Shown piece after piece: positions 54,850-64,000 of a stretch of 64,000 nucleotides of DNA; position 1 is the stretch's first letter, and each line of letters begins with the position of its first letter. Under the pieces are notes generated by a model. That model was not told the origin of the DNA. It saw nothing but the letters and a program-made list of their open reading frames with translations, and searched no databases. Source of the DNA: Trachythela sp. YZ-2020. Its lineage: Eukaryota > Cnidaria > Anthozoa > Malacalcyonacea > Clavulariidae. The stretch is taken from the NCBI GenBank assembly GCA_016169945.1, contig JADLSH010000293.1:558001-622000 (forward strand), in the 5' to 3' direction. The position numbers and the translations under genes were made by a program.

Positions 54850-55340
54850 TGAAAAACTTTGTCATTCTTTGTCGACACCAAGCTGAGCAATCTAGATCTG
54901 GGTGTTGATACTGATTGGTCCCCTTTGTACTTAGCAGATTCTGATTGGCTGGACTCAAAAGTCAAGAAAGTTTTGACCTTGATATTTTGTTTCCAGTTTC
55001 TGTAAACAAACCAGATATACTCATACAATTGCTAGTATTAAATTTAACTCCCTTTTGTGTGCTATATGTTCAATCAGCTATCACATTAAACCGCAAGATA
55101 TTGAAAACATCTCTGTATCAAAAGTATAATTATTTGAAGCATTTAGAAACTTTCAACAAATCCAGAGTGTCAGGAAAATGTATTTTGTGTTTTGAACAGT
55201 TGCATGATCAAGTTCCAAAGTTCATTGATTGTTAGGCATAACCGATCAGAATCTGCTAAGTTAAAAGTGGACCAATTACTGTGAATCAACTACCCAGATC
55301 TCGGTAGCTCACCCATGGGTCGACAAGGAATGGCACAAGT
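54850..55340. repeat. palindromic MITE-like element
   Basis: The left arm (TTTGTCGACACC... GATCTGGGTGTTGAT... CTTAGCAGATTCTGATTGG, about 54866-54950) is inverted on the right (CCGATCAGAATCTGCTAAG... CCCAGATC... GTCGACAAGG, about 55230-55328). The interior has an open frame of 96 codons without domains. Confidence 0.6.
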
Positions 55341-55786
55341 GTATACAGTCTGTACACAGTTTACCAGTCTCCTATCTTTTGCTGACACATTATAGTGAGG
55401 TAATCATACTTTCTGCCTTAACGATGTATATATATTATTAAATTAAATTTCAATGGCCATATCTAAATTTCTACTGATTCAAGTATTAATAGAACTTTTC
55501 CTATTGAGTAAGACTACTTGTAGCCTTTTCACTAACAAGCTGTTGAATCAACTGCAAAACTGCACAGTTGATTTAGAGTGACCATTTTTGGGATCTCTAA
55601 AGTAAAACCTGCTGAGAATAACTGTTATTCTGGCAGTTTAATTTAATTTACTGTAGTTTCATGGTGAATCCTATTTTCCATTTGAGTCAAATGAAGATTT
55701 TTATTGTATGTTTATTTTGCCGTACAGAATTACAATGGCCATAACAGCTATTTTAAGTCTTTGTTAGAGTATTCCAAAAAGTTTGT
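55341..55786. other. non-coding stretch, nothing recognised
   Basis: No coding motif or repeat pair seen. Confidence 0.4.
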
Positions 55787-55799
55787 TGACCCATTAAGC

Positions 55800-56010
55800 T
55801 GTACCGACCCGTTACTCGGCACACACTCACACATACATAAAATTACGTTTAGTAGAAAAATAATAAAATAAAATACAAAACTTAAACCTATATTCACTCG
55901 TTGAACGTTCGTTGTTCGTATCTCCTCGTGTTCGTTTTATACTATCTTTATCCCCCCGGTTCTGTCCATCATCTATCCTGCGTACAGGTGGACTCCTCAA
56001 ATTCGGGTCA
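55800..56010 (-). repeat. BEL2 3' LTR
   Basis: 211 bp, TGTACCGACC...ATTCGGGTCA; pairs with 62563-62771. Confidence 0.92.
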
Positions 56011-56067
56011 CACTCCCCTAAAAATATGAATGTTTTCTTGAATATTTTTACCCTATAAACTTCAACT

Positions 56068-57319
56068 TTAACTAACTGTTCGAATGTTCACAACCTCAAT
56101 ATTATCAGTCATACTCATTGTCTTGTTGTGAAAAATAGCTAATCTTTTGTTTACCATCTTTCGCAGCTTGTCTTGGTGGTCTCTCCCGTTTCTCTTCAAT
56201 TTATTGTGTTGGAATTCCCGGTTCCTCAACTTCTCTGGTTCGTAGTTCCAGAGGCCAACTAATTGAATGGGTCGTTCAATTTCGTGACCCTTATGCAAAA
56301 GAACAACTCCCCGCACAACCCCGACCTTTCCAACGATACGTCGCAATACTTTGTCTTTCTTCCAAAGTCCACGGTTCTTTTCCTTCCCGAGTACTATAGT
56401 TTCCATCACCTTTGACTATGCGGTGTGACTCCATGAGACTGTGGATGTATTCCTTGTGCCAACGATTCCATGCGTGCTGTCTGGCAGTGTTGAGACGTTT
56501 CTGCATCTTTGTATCTGCGCTTTCGTCTTTATCTCGGTCTTCTAAAATATACGAATCATCACCCCATAAAATGGTATTAAGCGTCAGAACTTGTGGCTCT
56601 CCTCCGTCACTTTCGATGTAGGTTACAGAGCGGTTATTAAGATGGCGTTCAATGTCCATCACTACTGCACTTCGCTGTTCGTACGTAAGATGAGTCTTCC
56701 CTAGTGTCTTATACAGCGTCCTCTTTACTTCTTTTATGATTCTTTCGTACATTCCTCCCCACCAACCGGATTTTGCTAAATTAAATTGCAATGTTAGTCT
56801 TTGCTTGGCCAGGAAATCTTGTAGCACTTCACTCTTCCTGGTCTTCTTTATCCACTGGGCAGTAGTTTTGAAGACGGCTGCGTTGTCCGATACAATGCGT
56901 TGTGGTCTCGTCTTTCGACTTATAAAGGCGTTTAACTTGTCTTGGAATTCGTCTGCCGTTTGAGACTTCGTAACTTCGAGATGAACAGCTCGCGTGACTG
57001 AGCAAGTGAAAATTAGAATCGACGCTTTCCCTTCTTTATTCTTGTCGACCATGTAAACCAGCGGCCTGGCGAAATCGACACCAGTGGTTTGAAAAGGTTT
57101 ACTCACTTCCGTACGAAACTGTGGTAATGGTGATGTGTCGGTCTTACTGTATGGTTTAGTTGAGAACACTTTACATGTATGGCAGTCATTTCTCGCTTTC
57201 TCTACTAATGATCGCGAACGGGGAATCCACCATTCCTCTTGAATAGCACCCATTGTACCAGCTACTCCCAAATGCAATGTCTGTTCGTGAATGTGACGAA
57301 TAAGTTTCTCGGCAAACAA
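56068..57319 (-). pseudogene. BEL2 integrase and C-terminal domain
   Basis: The frame from 57319 carries the zinc-binding region ([10 protein letters not shown] ... CHTCK) and an integrase core with D in [10 protein letters not shown] in IVSDNAAVF and E in [10 protein letters not shown]. The DDE triad is intact, unlike BEL1. It continues into [12 protein letters not shown] of the DUF5641-like domain, then a frame change near 56400 leads to a second frame with [13 protein letters not shown] and [12 protein letters not shown]. Upstream, a frame break near 57310-57370 separates it from the rest of Pol. The catalytic core is the best-preserved part of BEL2. Confidence 0.9.
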
Positions 57320-57322
57320 TCC

Positions 57323-58676
57323 CTATTCCAGATAAATTGGTGAATAACCTCGAATTCTTCCAACACATTTTAGGATCATTGTTTTCTCGTGCATCTCTAG
57401 TCTCCAGCCGCTACTCTCTGTATCTTCAGGAATGTTTCGTTGTACTTTCCTTATCCAGATGTCTCTGGAACGTATTATCTCGACGGTAGTTAATGGACCG
57501 TGTTTCTTCTCTGTTCTCATCTTCTTGGCTCGACTGTTATGGACAAATCGTAATGCTCAAGCGGTAATTCTTAGAGTGTTCCAATAAGGTTTACGCCTTA
57601 ACAAGAGATCCCATTCGTCTGGTTGGTTTTCATCCGTAAATGCAACTATTTCCTTGATCGGTTTCTCTTCATTTGTCACTGATGACGTGTGCTGCAATCA
57701 AGTTTGTTTGGCAGCCATTCCGAACCATCGTAGCAACCTTTACTTTCCATTTGTCTGAGCGCAGCTCTTCGACTTCCCGCGTCTGCGACATTCTTTCCTG
57801 ACGGCACGTACTTCCATTGAATGCCAATTTCCTCCGTTATTTCGGCAATCTTTCTCACTCTGTTTGCAACAAACACCTTCCAAGCTTTCCCGGGACTTGA
57901 AATCCAGTAAAGCGCGACCAGGTAATTGTCCATCCAGACGGTAATTGATCTGATGCGTAGTCTCTTTAAAGCATTGACAAGATTTCTCGCCATATTCGCT
58001 GCCATCTGGCCACTTATCAATTCCAACCGTGCGATCGATGTGTTGCGCTTAGAGATCCGGGATTTTGACGTAAGAAACCCTTTCACTGTTCCCGTATCGT
58101 GTTCAACAACGGCGATGGTCATCGCGGAACAAGCCAAATTGCTCGCGTCAGCAAAGAGATGGAAATGAACGGCCTTCACTTTCCTGCATTCTCGAATCAC
58201 ACTCCTCGGTATTCGTACGTTGCGAAGTTGTCTAGTCCATTTTAACCAATCTTTGGCTAGTAACGTAGACACTTCTGAATCCCAGCTCCGATTTTCATCA
58301 CACGCTTCACGATAGATGCGTTTACCTTCCACTACCGTTGGGGATATAATTCCAAGCGGATCGTAAATTCCTGTCAAATAACTCAAGATGGATTTCTTCG
58401 TAACTCGCTGTCCGTTATCTCTCTCAGGAACTTGGATCTCCAGTACGTCATCTCGTTCATGCCATGTCAAACCCAGTATCTTTCCAGGATTGGGCATGTC
58501 CGCACTCTCAAGAGACTGAACATTCGACTCCCATTTATGTACAGGAAACTTCCCCTCCTCCATAATGGTCGGTGCCTCGTGCTTAAATTGCTTAAATTCC
58601 TTCAACTCTTCAACACTGTCCACGGTCTTCATTAAGTTATCGACATAGGTGTTCTCTTTAAGTGTCTGAAGAGTCT
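57323..58676 (-). pseudogene. BEL2 RT C-terminus and RNase H
   Basis: Starts just left of the LINE insertion with [12 protein letters not shown], the RT active site (YVDN). The long frame 58632-57676 has the BEL-specific GLTWHERDD and YDPLGIISP blocks, then RNase H motifs [30 protein letters not shown] and [10 protein letters not shown]. Smaller frames below 57676 hold the spacer before the integrase. The Asp in WMDN replaces the more common WSDS pattern but keeps the acidic residue. Confidence 0.9.
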
Positions 58677-59936
58677 AATAGTAGTAAAACTTTATTTAAA
58701 CACGCTGACCATATCAACCTGAGCTGTTTTCCACAAGGGGCGTGTACAAAAATACAAAAAATATATAAATAACTATTTGATACTAGAAAGCTATTTACAA
58801 AGACCTAAATTAACCAAAGGAATATTATCTATTTACAAAATATGTTAGTTTCCAATATCGAAAGTGTGAGTGGCAATTTTATTCTTAAAACAAGGAAGAT
58901 ATTTGCTTTCCATTATTTCTTCTGGTAGAGAGTTCCATACCGATGCTCCGTCATACATGAAACTTGTTTTCATGCTATTTGTGCGAGGTTGTGGTAAGCA
59001 GAGGGAACTTGATATGCCACGAAGTTCATAGTTTGTTATCTCATTTTTATGGGTGAAAAGATCAGTTAGTGATTTGGGCCCCATTTTATTTAGTAGCTTA
59101 AACATTAGTTTTGTTTTTATTCTTTCTGCTTTAAGAGGCTCCCAGCCTAATAATGTAATAAAGCAAGTGATCTGTTGCTTTTATTCTTTCTGCTTTAGGG
59201 CTCCAGCCTAATGCAGTTAAAGCAATCGAGTAATCTGTACCATTGTTCATATTCATTATAATCCGTGCAGATCTTTTGTGGAGCTTTTGGGGCCTTTTAG
59301 ATTGTGTTTCCCCGAAAACATCCCATACTTCACAGCAATAATTGAAGTATGGTCGAACGATAGAATTATATACTGAAAGTAGTGTATCTTTGTCAGTAAA
59401 TTCCCTAAGACAACGCATTGCAGATATTCTAGCAGTGATTTTCTTACAAATGTTTTCGGTATTACCCTTCCAAGAAAGATGCTGATCAACTTTTACTCCA
59501 AGGGTTTTACATTCATGCACTTGTTTAATTGATTTATTATCTATCACAATATTGGGTTGGGCATGTGAAATATTGTCTATCATCGACTTCGATCCAATTA
59601 ATATATATTCTGTTTTTGCAACATTAAGGCTTAGCTTAGTTGCAATTAACCATTGCGTAAGGCTTTCCAAATCCGAATTCATTGCATTTTCAAGATCAAC
59701 AATTGATTTTCCGGTAGCCGCCAAGTTTGTGTCATCAGCAAATAGTCGAGGTTTTGTTTGACTTAAACATCGAGGTAGATCATTAATATATAGTAGAAAG
59801 AGTAAAGGCCTTAAAATATAACCTTGGGGCACCCCACATTGATTACCCTTTTTGACGAAGTGTTACCATTTACTTGGCCTTCTTGGTTGCGATTTGTGAG
59901 GTATGATTTTAACAGGGAAAGACCAGTGTCCGTATA
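58676..59936 (-). mobile_element. 5'-truncated CR1-like LINE inserted in BEL2 RT
   Basis: The insertion breaks the BEL2 RT between its PFGAEAST region and its YVDN active site. The copy begins inside the LINE RT domain and ends with an A/T-rich tail at about 58676-58700. No clear target duplication was seen. Confidence 0.88.
58845..59900 (-). pseudogene. LINE reverse transcriptase fragment
   Basis: Motifs: GVPQGYILRPLLFLLYINDLP (usual box G-S-I-L-G-P altered at two places), catalytic LFADDTN, a TLGVKVDQHLSW block, CLREFTDKDTLLSVYNSIVRPYFNYC, and, after a frame break near 59110, a C-terminal segment SSLCLPQPRTNSMKTSFMYDGASVWN. Same broad clade as the LINE at 5194-7890 but a different family. 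Inactive. Confidence 0.88.
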
Positions 59937-60985
59937 CTACTCTGGTGGCTGACCGTTATAATGGTATTGCAAAGTGCCTCCAAGAAGAAAGGTGCTCGCT
60001 TCCGCGCCAAATGGTATTCTGGTGAATCTGAACTGTTCTTCCGTCCCGTCTAATAATTCGAACACGAATCGAAAGGCATCTCTATCTTCTGGTTTCAAAC
60101 CGACTTGAAGGAATGCCTGTTGAGTGTCTCCGATCAGCAGATTTGGAACCATTCTAGCTCTTATCACTATATCTAACAGTAACGGTTGTAGATGAGGACC
60201 CTTGTACGTGCACTCATTAATACTTCGTGCCAGTGGGTTTGGTTTAGCGCTGGCGTCAAATACCATTCGAACCTTTGTCGTTGTGGCAGATGATTTCACC
60301 ACTGGCTTATGTGGCATATAGAATACGCGACTTCCAGTTGGTTTCTCCGGTATTTTCTCGATAATTCCTTTCTCGAGCTGTTCGGATACAATATTTTGGT
60401 ATTCTGCTTTCAGACTGAGATCTTGGTTGAGTTTCTTTGTAACCGAACGCAGTCCTTTCTTGCTCTGTGTCTCATTTGTCTCTGTAAGTTGGGCACCTGG
60501 TATCCATGGAACATTGACTTGGTACCGTCGTTCACTCTTTCGAAGAATGGTCTCGTTGAATTCAGCCTAAACATCCGATTGGTCATCTTCTCCCCGGTCT
60601 TCCACCTCAAGAACATCTAGACTATACAACATCTGGTAGTCACTCACGTCCCTGCAATACATGCACTCATCATTGGGAAGATCTCCACCATGTATGATCC
60701 AACCAAATGTTGTACCCTCGACGACTGGCTCTCCCAGTTTCCCCTTGTAGATCCCTCAGTTTTAATTCGAGAGAATATGTTATCTCTAATTATGAGATGC
60801 ATTGGGTATTGGTGATCAAGCTGCATGTAGAACCTTTTGTCTCTAGTGTTATCAAACTCCTGCTTCAATTTGTTCATGTCCGGTCGCTTAATAGTGGTGA
60901 AGTTGGGCATTTTGGTCCCAGTTACTTCAATTTCCTTCCTGGCAGGTCCATCGAGTGAGACTATTTCAACATTGAAAATAGGCAT
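59937..60985 (-). pseudogene. BEL2 protease linker and RT N-terminus
   Basis: Three frames are needed. 60985-60644 carries LIIRDNIFSRIKTEG (normally GDN), part of the protease-RT linker. A middle part near 60400-60600 is split. 60317-59937 has MPHKPVVKSSATTTKVRMVFDASAK, LIGDTQQAFLQVGL (first catalytic Asp) and FRFTRIPFGAEAST. It ends at the LINE insertion. Confidence 0.88.
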
Positions 60986-61128
60986 GGACTGTCTCTTCGA
61001 CGCACTGACAGTGACGATATGACGTGTTTCATGGTGTAAGGGGGATAATTTCTATGCCCGCAATGTCACGCCTTGTATATTCACAGGAAAAATGGGTGGT
61101 AAGGTGGTTTCTGAAAGGGTATACCCAG

Positions 61129-62435
61129 TTAGGATGATACCGTTTTTCCCTTCACATAAACTTGTATGGTGTTTCCCTTTGCATTTGAAACAACTTCCCC
61201 GTGGCAATTACTTGCTCGATGGCCAGGTTGTCCACGATTATAGCATAATTTGTTGTTCGCAAAGAACTTCCGGCGACTATCTAAATCCTTAACATCCACC
61301 CAACTGTCCGAGTAGTGCTCACCTTTGCAAAAGACACATTTAGGGCTCTTCGGTTTTCCTCCACTGACTTTTCCAGCAAACCAGTTCCGTTCTCTTTTTG
61401 AAGACTCTTCGTTGTGCCTCAAATCACTCATGGTCTTGTTTCTTAGCAACCACTTTTGCAAGTTGTCAAGCAAATCCTTCAAACTCCAGTCCTCCCATTT
61501 CTCGTCAGTTCGCACCAGGTCAGGTTTAATATGCGGGAGCTTGTTTAAAGTTGTCATCGTGAAGGCTCTTAGCGGCTCATCCTCTCCCAAAGTTTGCAGA
61601 GCGTCAAACGTTTTGCTTAACTTCTCGTAGAATTCTTGTACCTTCGTATAGTTAGTTCCCTTGAGCGAACTAGCCCGATAATCTCCTCCATATGTGCATT
61701 CACAACTTGCTTGGTCTGTCCCTATTCTGCTTCAAGTCTTTTCCATGCTGTTTCATATCCCTCGGTACTTGGTTTTAGATTTGTCAACCGGTCTCTCACC
61801 TTGGGGTTCACTAGTTCAAGCAAATGTCCGAATTTCTCCTCATCTGAAATATGTTGTTTGTCGATTTGTGTTAGAAAATGTTTTCGAAACGAATCCAGTC
61901 CACAACAGTTCCCTTAAAAGGGGTATTTTGCTTCCCTTTCAAGCTCCATACGTTTCTCGGTAATTTTCAACTCTGCTTGTAGTTTTTCTTGCCATAATTT
62001 TCGTTCCCGTTCATGTCTCTCTAAAATCATCCTCTCCTCTAGTTGTTAACAATTAGTCTCCCACTTTCGTCCCTACTATTCTTCCTGTGTTTGACGCTCC
62101 CTTGCTTCTAAAAAGTCAGTAAGTCTTCCTTATGTTGTAATAACCCTGAGTATTTAGCATTGGTGTCCTTTTCCCATTGAGGCACAGTTCTAGGTAAAAT
62201 ACCACTATCAATTTTAAACTCTTCTAGCTGTGAAATAAGCTCCGAATGTTTGCTCGTAATCTTGGATGCTTGTTTAACCGTTGTTTTAATTTCCTTAACA
62301 TCGTTCGCTCGAAGCAGCTCGTCTGCCCCCCTCCAAATAGTTCTCTAGCTTCGAAATTTCCTTTTCTATTGCAGTTTCCGTACGTTCGGTATCTTCTACT
62401 AAATTATCTACTTGTTCATTGCCTTCGTCTACCAT
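61129..62435 (-). pseudogene. BEL2 Gag with damaged zinc knuckles
   Basis: The likely start is the ATG at 62435 (acidic N-terminus, MVDEGNEQVDN). The central part between 61650 and 62290 needs several frames. The last frame (61590-61129) has the end of the DUF1759-like region and two knuckles that have each lost a cysteine: CVFCKGEHYSDSW (last Cys replaced by Trp) and CYNRGQPGHRASNC (second Cys replaced by Arg). Confidence 0.8.
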
Positions 62436-62562
62436 TATATTCGTTGTATTTGACTTAATTCGAGATTGAAAATGATAAACCAAAATGGCGCTAAAATATA
62501 TACGTACTTCCCTGTCGATTTCGTTCGTTTTTCTTCGTAAATATCCTGGTCACGGCACCAAA

Positions 62563-62771
62563 TGTACCGACCCGTTACTCGACAAACACTCACACATACA
62601 TACAATTACGTTTAATAGAAAAATAACAAAAAAAATACAAAATTTAAACCTATATTCACTCGTTGAACGTTCGTTGTTCGTATCTCCTCGTGTTCGTTTC
62701 ATACTATCTATATCCCCCGGTTCTGTCCATCATCTAGCCGGCGCACAGGTGGACTCCTCCAATTCGGGTCA
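62563..62771 (-). repeat. BEL2 5' LTR
   Basis: 209 bp, TGTACCGACC...AATTCGGGTCA; preceded by the primer binding site complement and followed by AAGC. Confidence 0.92.
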
Positions 62772-62881
62772 AAGCTGCAATGCGCCTTCTTGTACCCTAC
62801 TTTATAATTTTACTCTGTATAATGCCAGACAGTTTTACTCATCAACGGGAAATTGTTTGACTTTAATCAATGGGGTAATAT

Positions 62882-64000
62882 CAGGAGACCTATTTTGCTC
62901 GTAAAATTATTTTTATAGTATCTCTTATTTATAGCAAATACTATTTAAAAAAATGAAATTTCATTAAGTATAAGAACATCTAGAATCATGCAATATATTG
63001 TGTAAATAATATATTTTCAATTTTTCAGTTGACATGTTAGTGAAAAAGACGCTGGTCAAGGTTATTGTGGGCCACTGGAATTATCAAAGAAATACTGATG
63101 CCCTTCCACTTATGCATTGGCAAAGAAATAGTGGTAATCAATTTCAGTTTGCGAGATATAATCGATATTGTGATTTGTCAGCTTGCAACAAGGTACCCAA
63201 AGATCACAGTAAGAACATCTATATTTTCCTGTTTTAAAGACATTTTATATATATTTGGCAAGAATGAGTCTCCAAATGTAGACCGGTGTAAACTGCATTA
63301 TATTTTATTGATCGTTATGATAAGCAATAGATCAAGAATACCAAGAGTGCGCAAGCGGAGTTCGCTGTCACAAATCCTCTTTTAGCCGTACAGAATGCTT
63401 TGCAGTATACTATCATATACAGTACAGCACCCTAACACCGTAGCCTGTGCAGTACATGTACATATATTGCAATCACGCAATCATTGTTTTGTCTATCCAA
63501 GCCGAAGGCATTGATTGTCTTCTAAATACAGTAACAGTATTATTTGTGACTGTCAATGCAACCTTTGTGCTCTTCCTTGTTTGATCCAAGCTTCTTATTA
63601 TTGGTTTGGTTTAGACTTTGCTTAAATAAATTCCAAATATATTTGGGACCGTACCAAAACTTTGCAACTTTACAAGTCTGAATTTGTCCCGGCCCATGTA
63701 CATGTAAATGTAGCCTTTACTCTTTAGTTTTATTATTATAAGTAGTAATATTAAATGTAAAGACAACCGAAAGCTAACATTGAACTCAAAGTAGCAATGA
63801 ATCTTAGATTGTTAGCAAAATTTGTTTATACATGTAGTTTGTATCAACTTTAAAATATGGAAATACATGATTTTTACCAAATTGGAAATATTGATTCAGT
63901 AATTTTGTGTTCCATGCAGTATAATGTAGATTTGACCTATTTTATAATAGGTTAATTCTACGTCTTAAGTTTTTACCTATTTTTTTAGTTGAAGCAACTG
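62882..64000. other. non-coding stretch, no supported gene
   Basis: Open frames near 63034-63385 overlap in two frames and follow a TTTTTCAG acceptor-like site (about 63021-63028), but show no domain. Similar TTTTTAGTTGAAG occurs at about 63985 and at 44473 in the foldback element. I see nothing else. Confidence 0.35.

Larger units (their letters stand above)
55800..62771 (-). mobile_element. BEL/Pao LTR retrotransposon (BEL2), older
   Basis: LTRs of 211 and 209 bp (TGTACCGACCCGTTACTCG...TTCGGGTCA) differ at roughly 15 positions, about 7 percent. The minus strand encodes Gag, protease, RT, RNase H and integrase in BEL order. The primer binding site next to the right LTR reads TGGTGCCGTGACCAGG, one base from that of BEL1. 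It inserted into a TTAA MITE with AAGC shared on both sides. A LINE at 58676-59936 splits the RT. Non-functional. Confidence 0.92.
55787..62881. mobile_element. TTAA MITE, copy 4, split by BEL2
   Basis: Left fragment CCCATTAAGC directly precedes BEL2, and the right fragment AAGCTGCAATGCGCC...ATGCCAGAC...CAATGGGGTAA directly follows it. AAGC is the shared target sequence. Removing BEL2 leaves a normal MITE of this family, which confirms the BEL2 ends. Confidence 0.8.

Noticed and set aside
58676..59936. Target duplication around the LINE in BEL2
   Set aside because: AGAGT and ACTCT on the two sides are inverted, not direct, so they do not count as a duplication.
63034..63385. Possible exon after an acceptor-like site
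   Set aside because: Two overlapping frames are open, with no domain, no partner exons and no donor that I could defend.

Overview
This is a eukaryotic, AT-rich stretch that is almost entirely transposable elements. No ordinary host gene could be supported. The mix (BEL/Pao, Gypsy and CR1-like retroelements, hAT-type and long-TIR DNA transposons, TTAA-type MITEs, a Helitron with OTU and endonuclease domains, a 2A-like peptide, an RPA-like OB-fold gene) suggests a marine invertebrate, most likely a cnidarian. That placement is inference; no species-diagnostic gene is present.

Layout. 0-5.2 kb: minisatellites, a decayed SWIM zinc-finger gene and a 684-bp MITE. 5.2-7.9 kb: 5'-truncated CR1-like LINE (+). 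7.9-11.9 kb: no genes, only small repeats. 11.9-17.6 kb: BEL/Pao element (-) with 409/411-bp LTRs and a CACTG target duplication; its polyprotein is broken. 17.6-24.4 kb: MITEs, hairpins, a 36-bp palindromic micro-insertion, and a relic related to the 3' end of the Helitron downstream. 24.6-37.1 kb: a minus-strand RPA-like gene, a 3.6-copy tandem array of about 690 bp, then an intact 2446-codon plus-strand Helitron ORF. In order it has a basic heptad-repeat N-terminus, a 2A ribosome-skipping motif, OTU protease, HUH/Y2 Rep, PIF1-type helicase and a C-terminal EEP endonuclease. 37.9-53.9 kb: five nested insertions, each with a recognisable target-site duplication: a hAT-like element holds a Gypsy element, which holds an 8-bp-TSD TIR element, which holds a foldback P-like element, which holds a 2.35-kb long-TIR element 6 bp inside its own end. 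53.9-55.8 kb: palindromic repeat and MITE. 55.8-62.8 kb: a second, older BEL/Pao element (-) inserted in a TTAA MITE and itself split by a LINE. 62.9-64 kb: nothing recognisable.

How the parts relate. The Helitron is the only complete autonomous-looking element. Its domains cover single-strand nicking and transfer (HUH/Y2), unwinding (helicase), a second nuclease (EEP), deubiquitinase-like activity (OTU) and translational separation of the basic leader (2A). The adjacent RPA-like protein could supply single-strand DNA binding, but its base composition differs from that of the Helitron, so a shared element is unproven. By LTR divergence judged by eye, Gypsy is youngest (no differences seen), BEL1 intermediate (about a dozen differences per 410 bp) and BEL2 oldest (about 15 per 210 bp).
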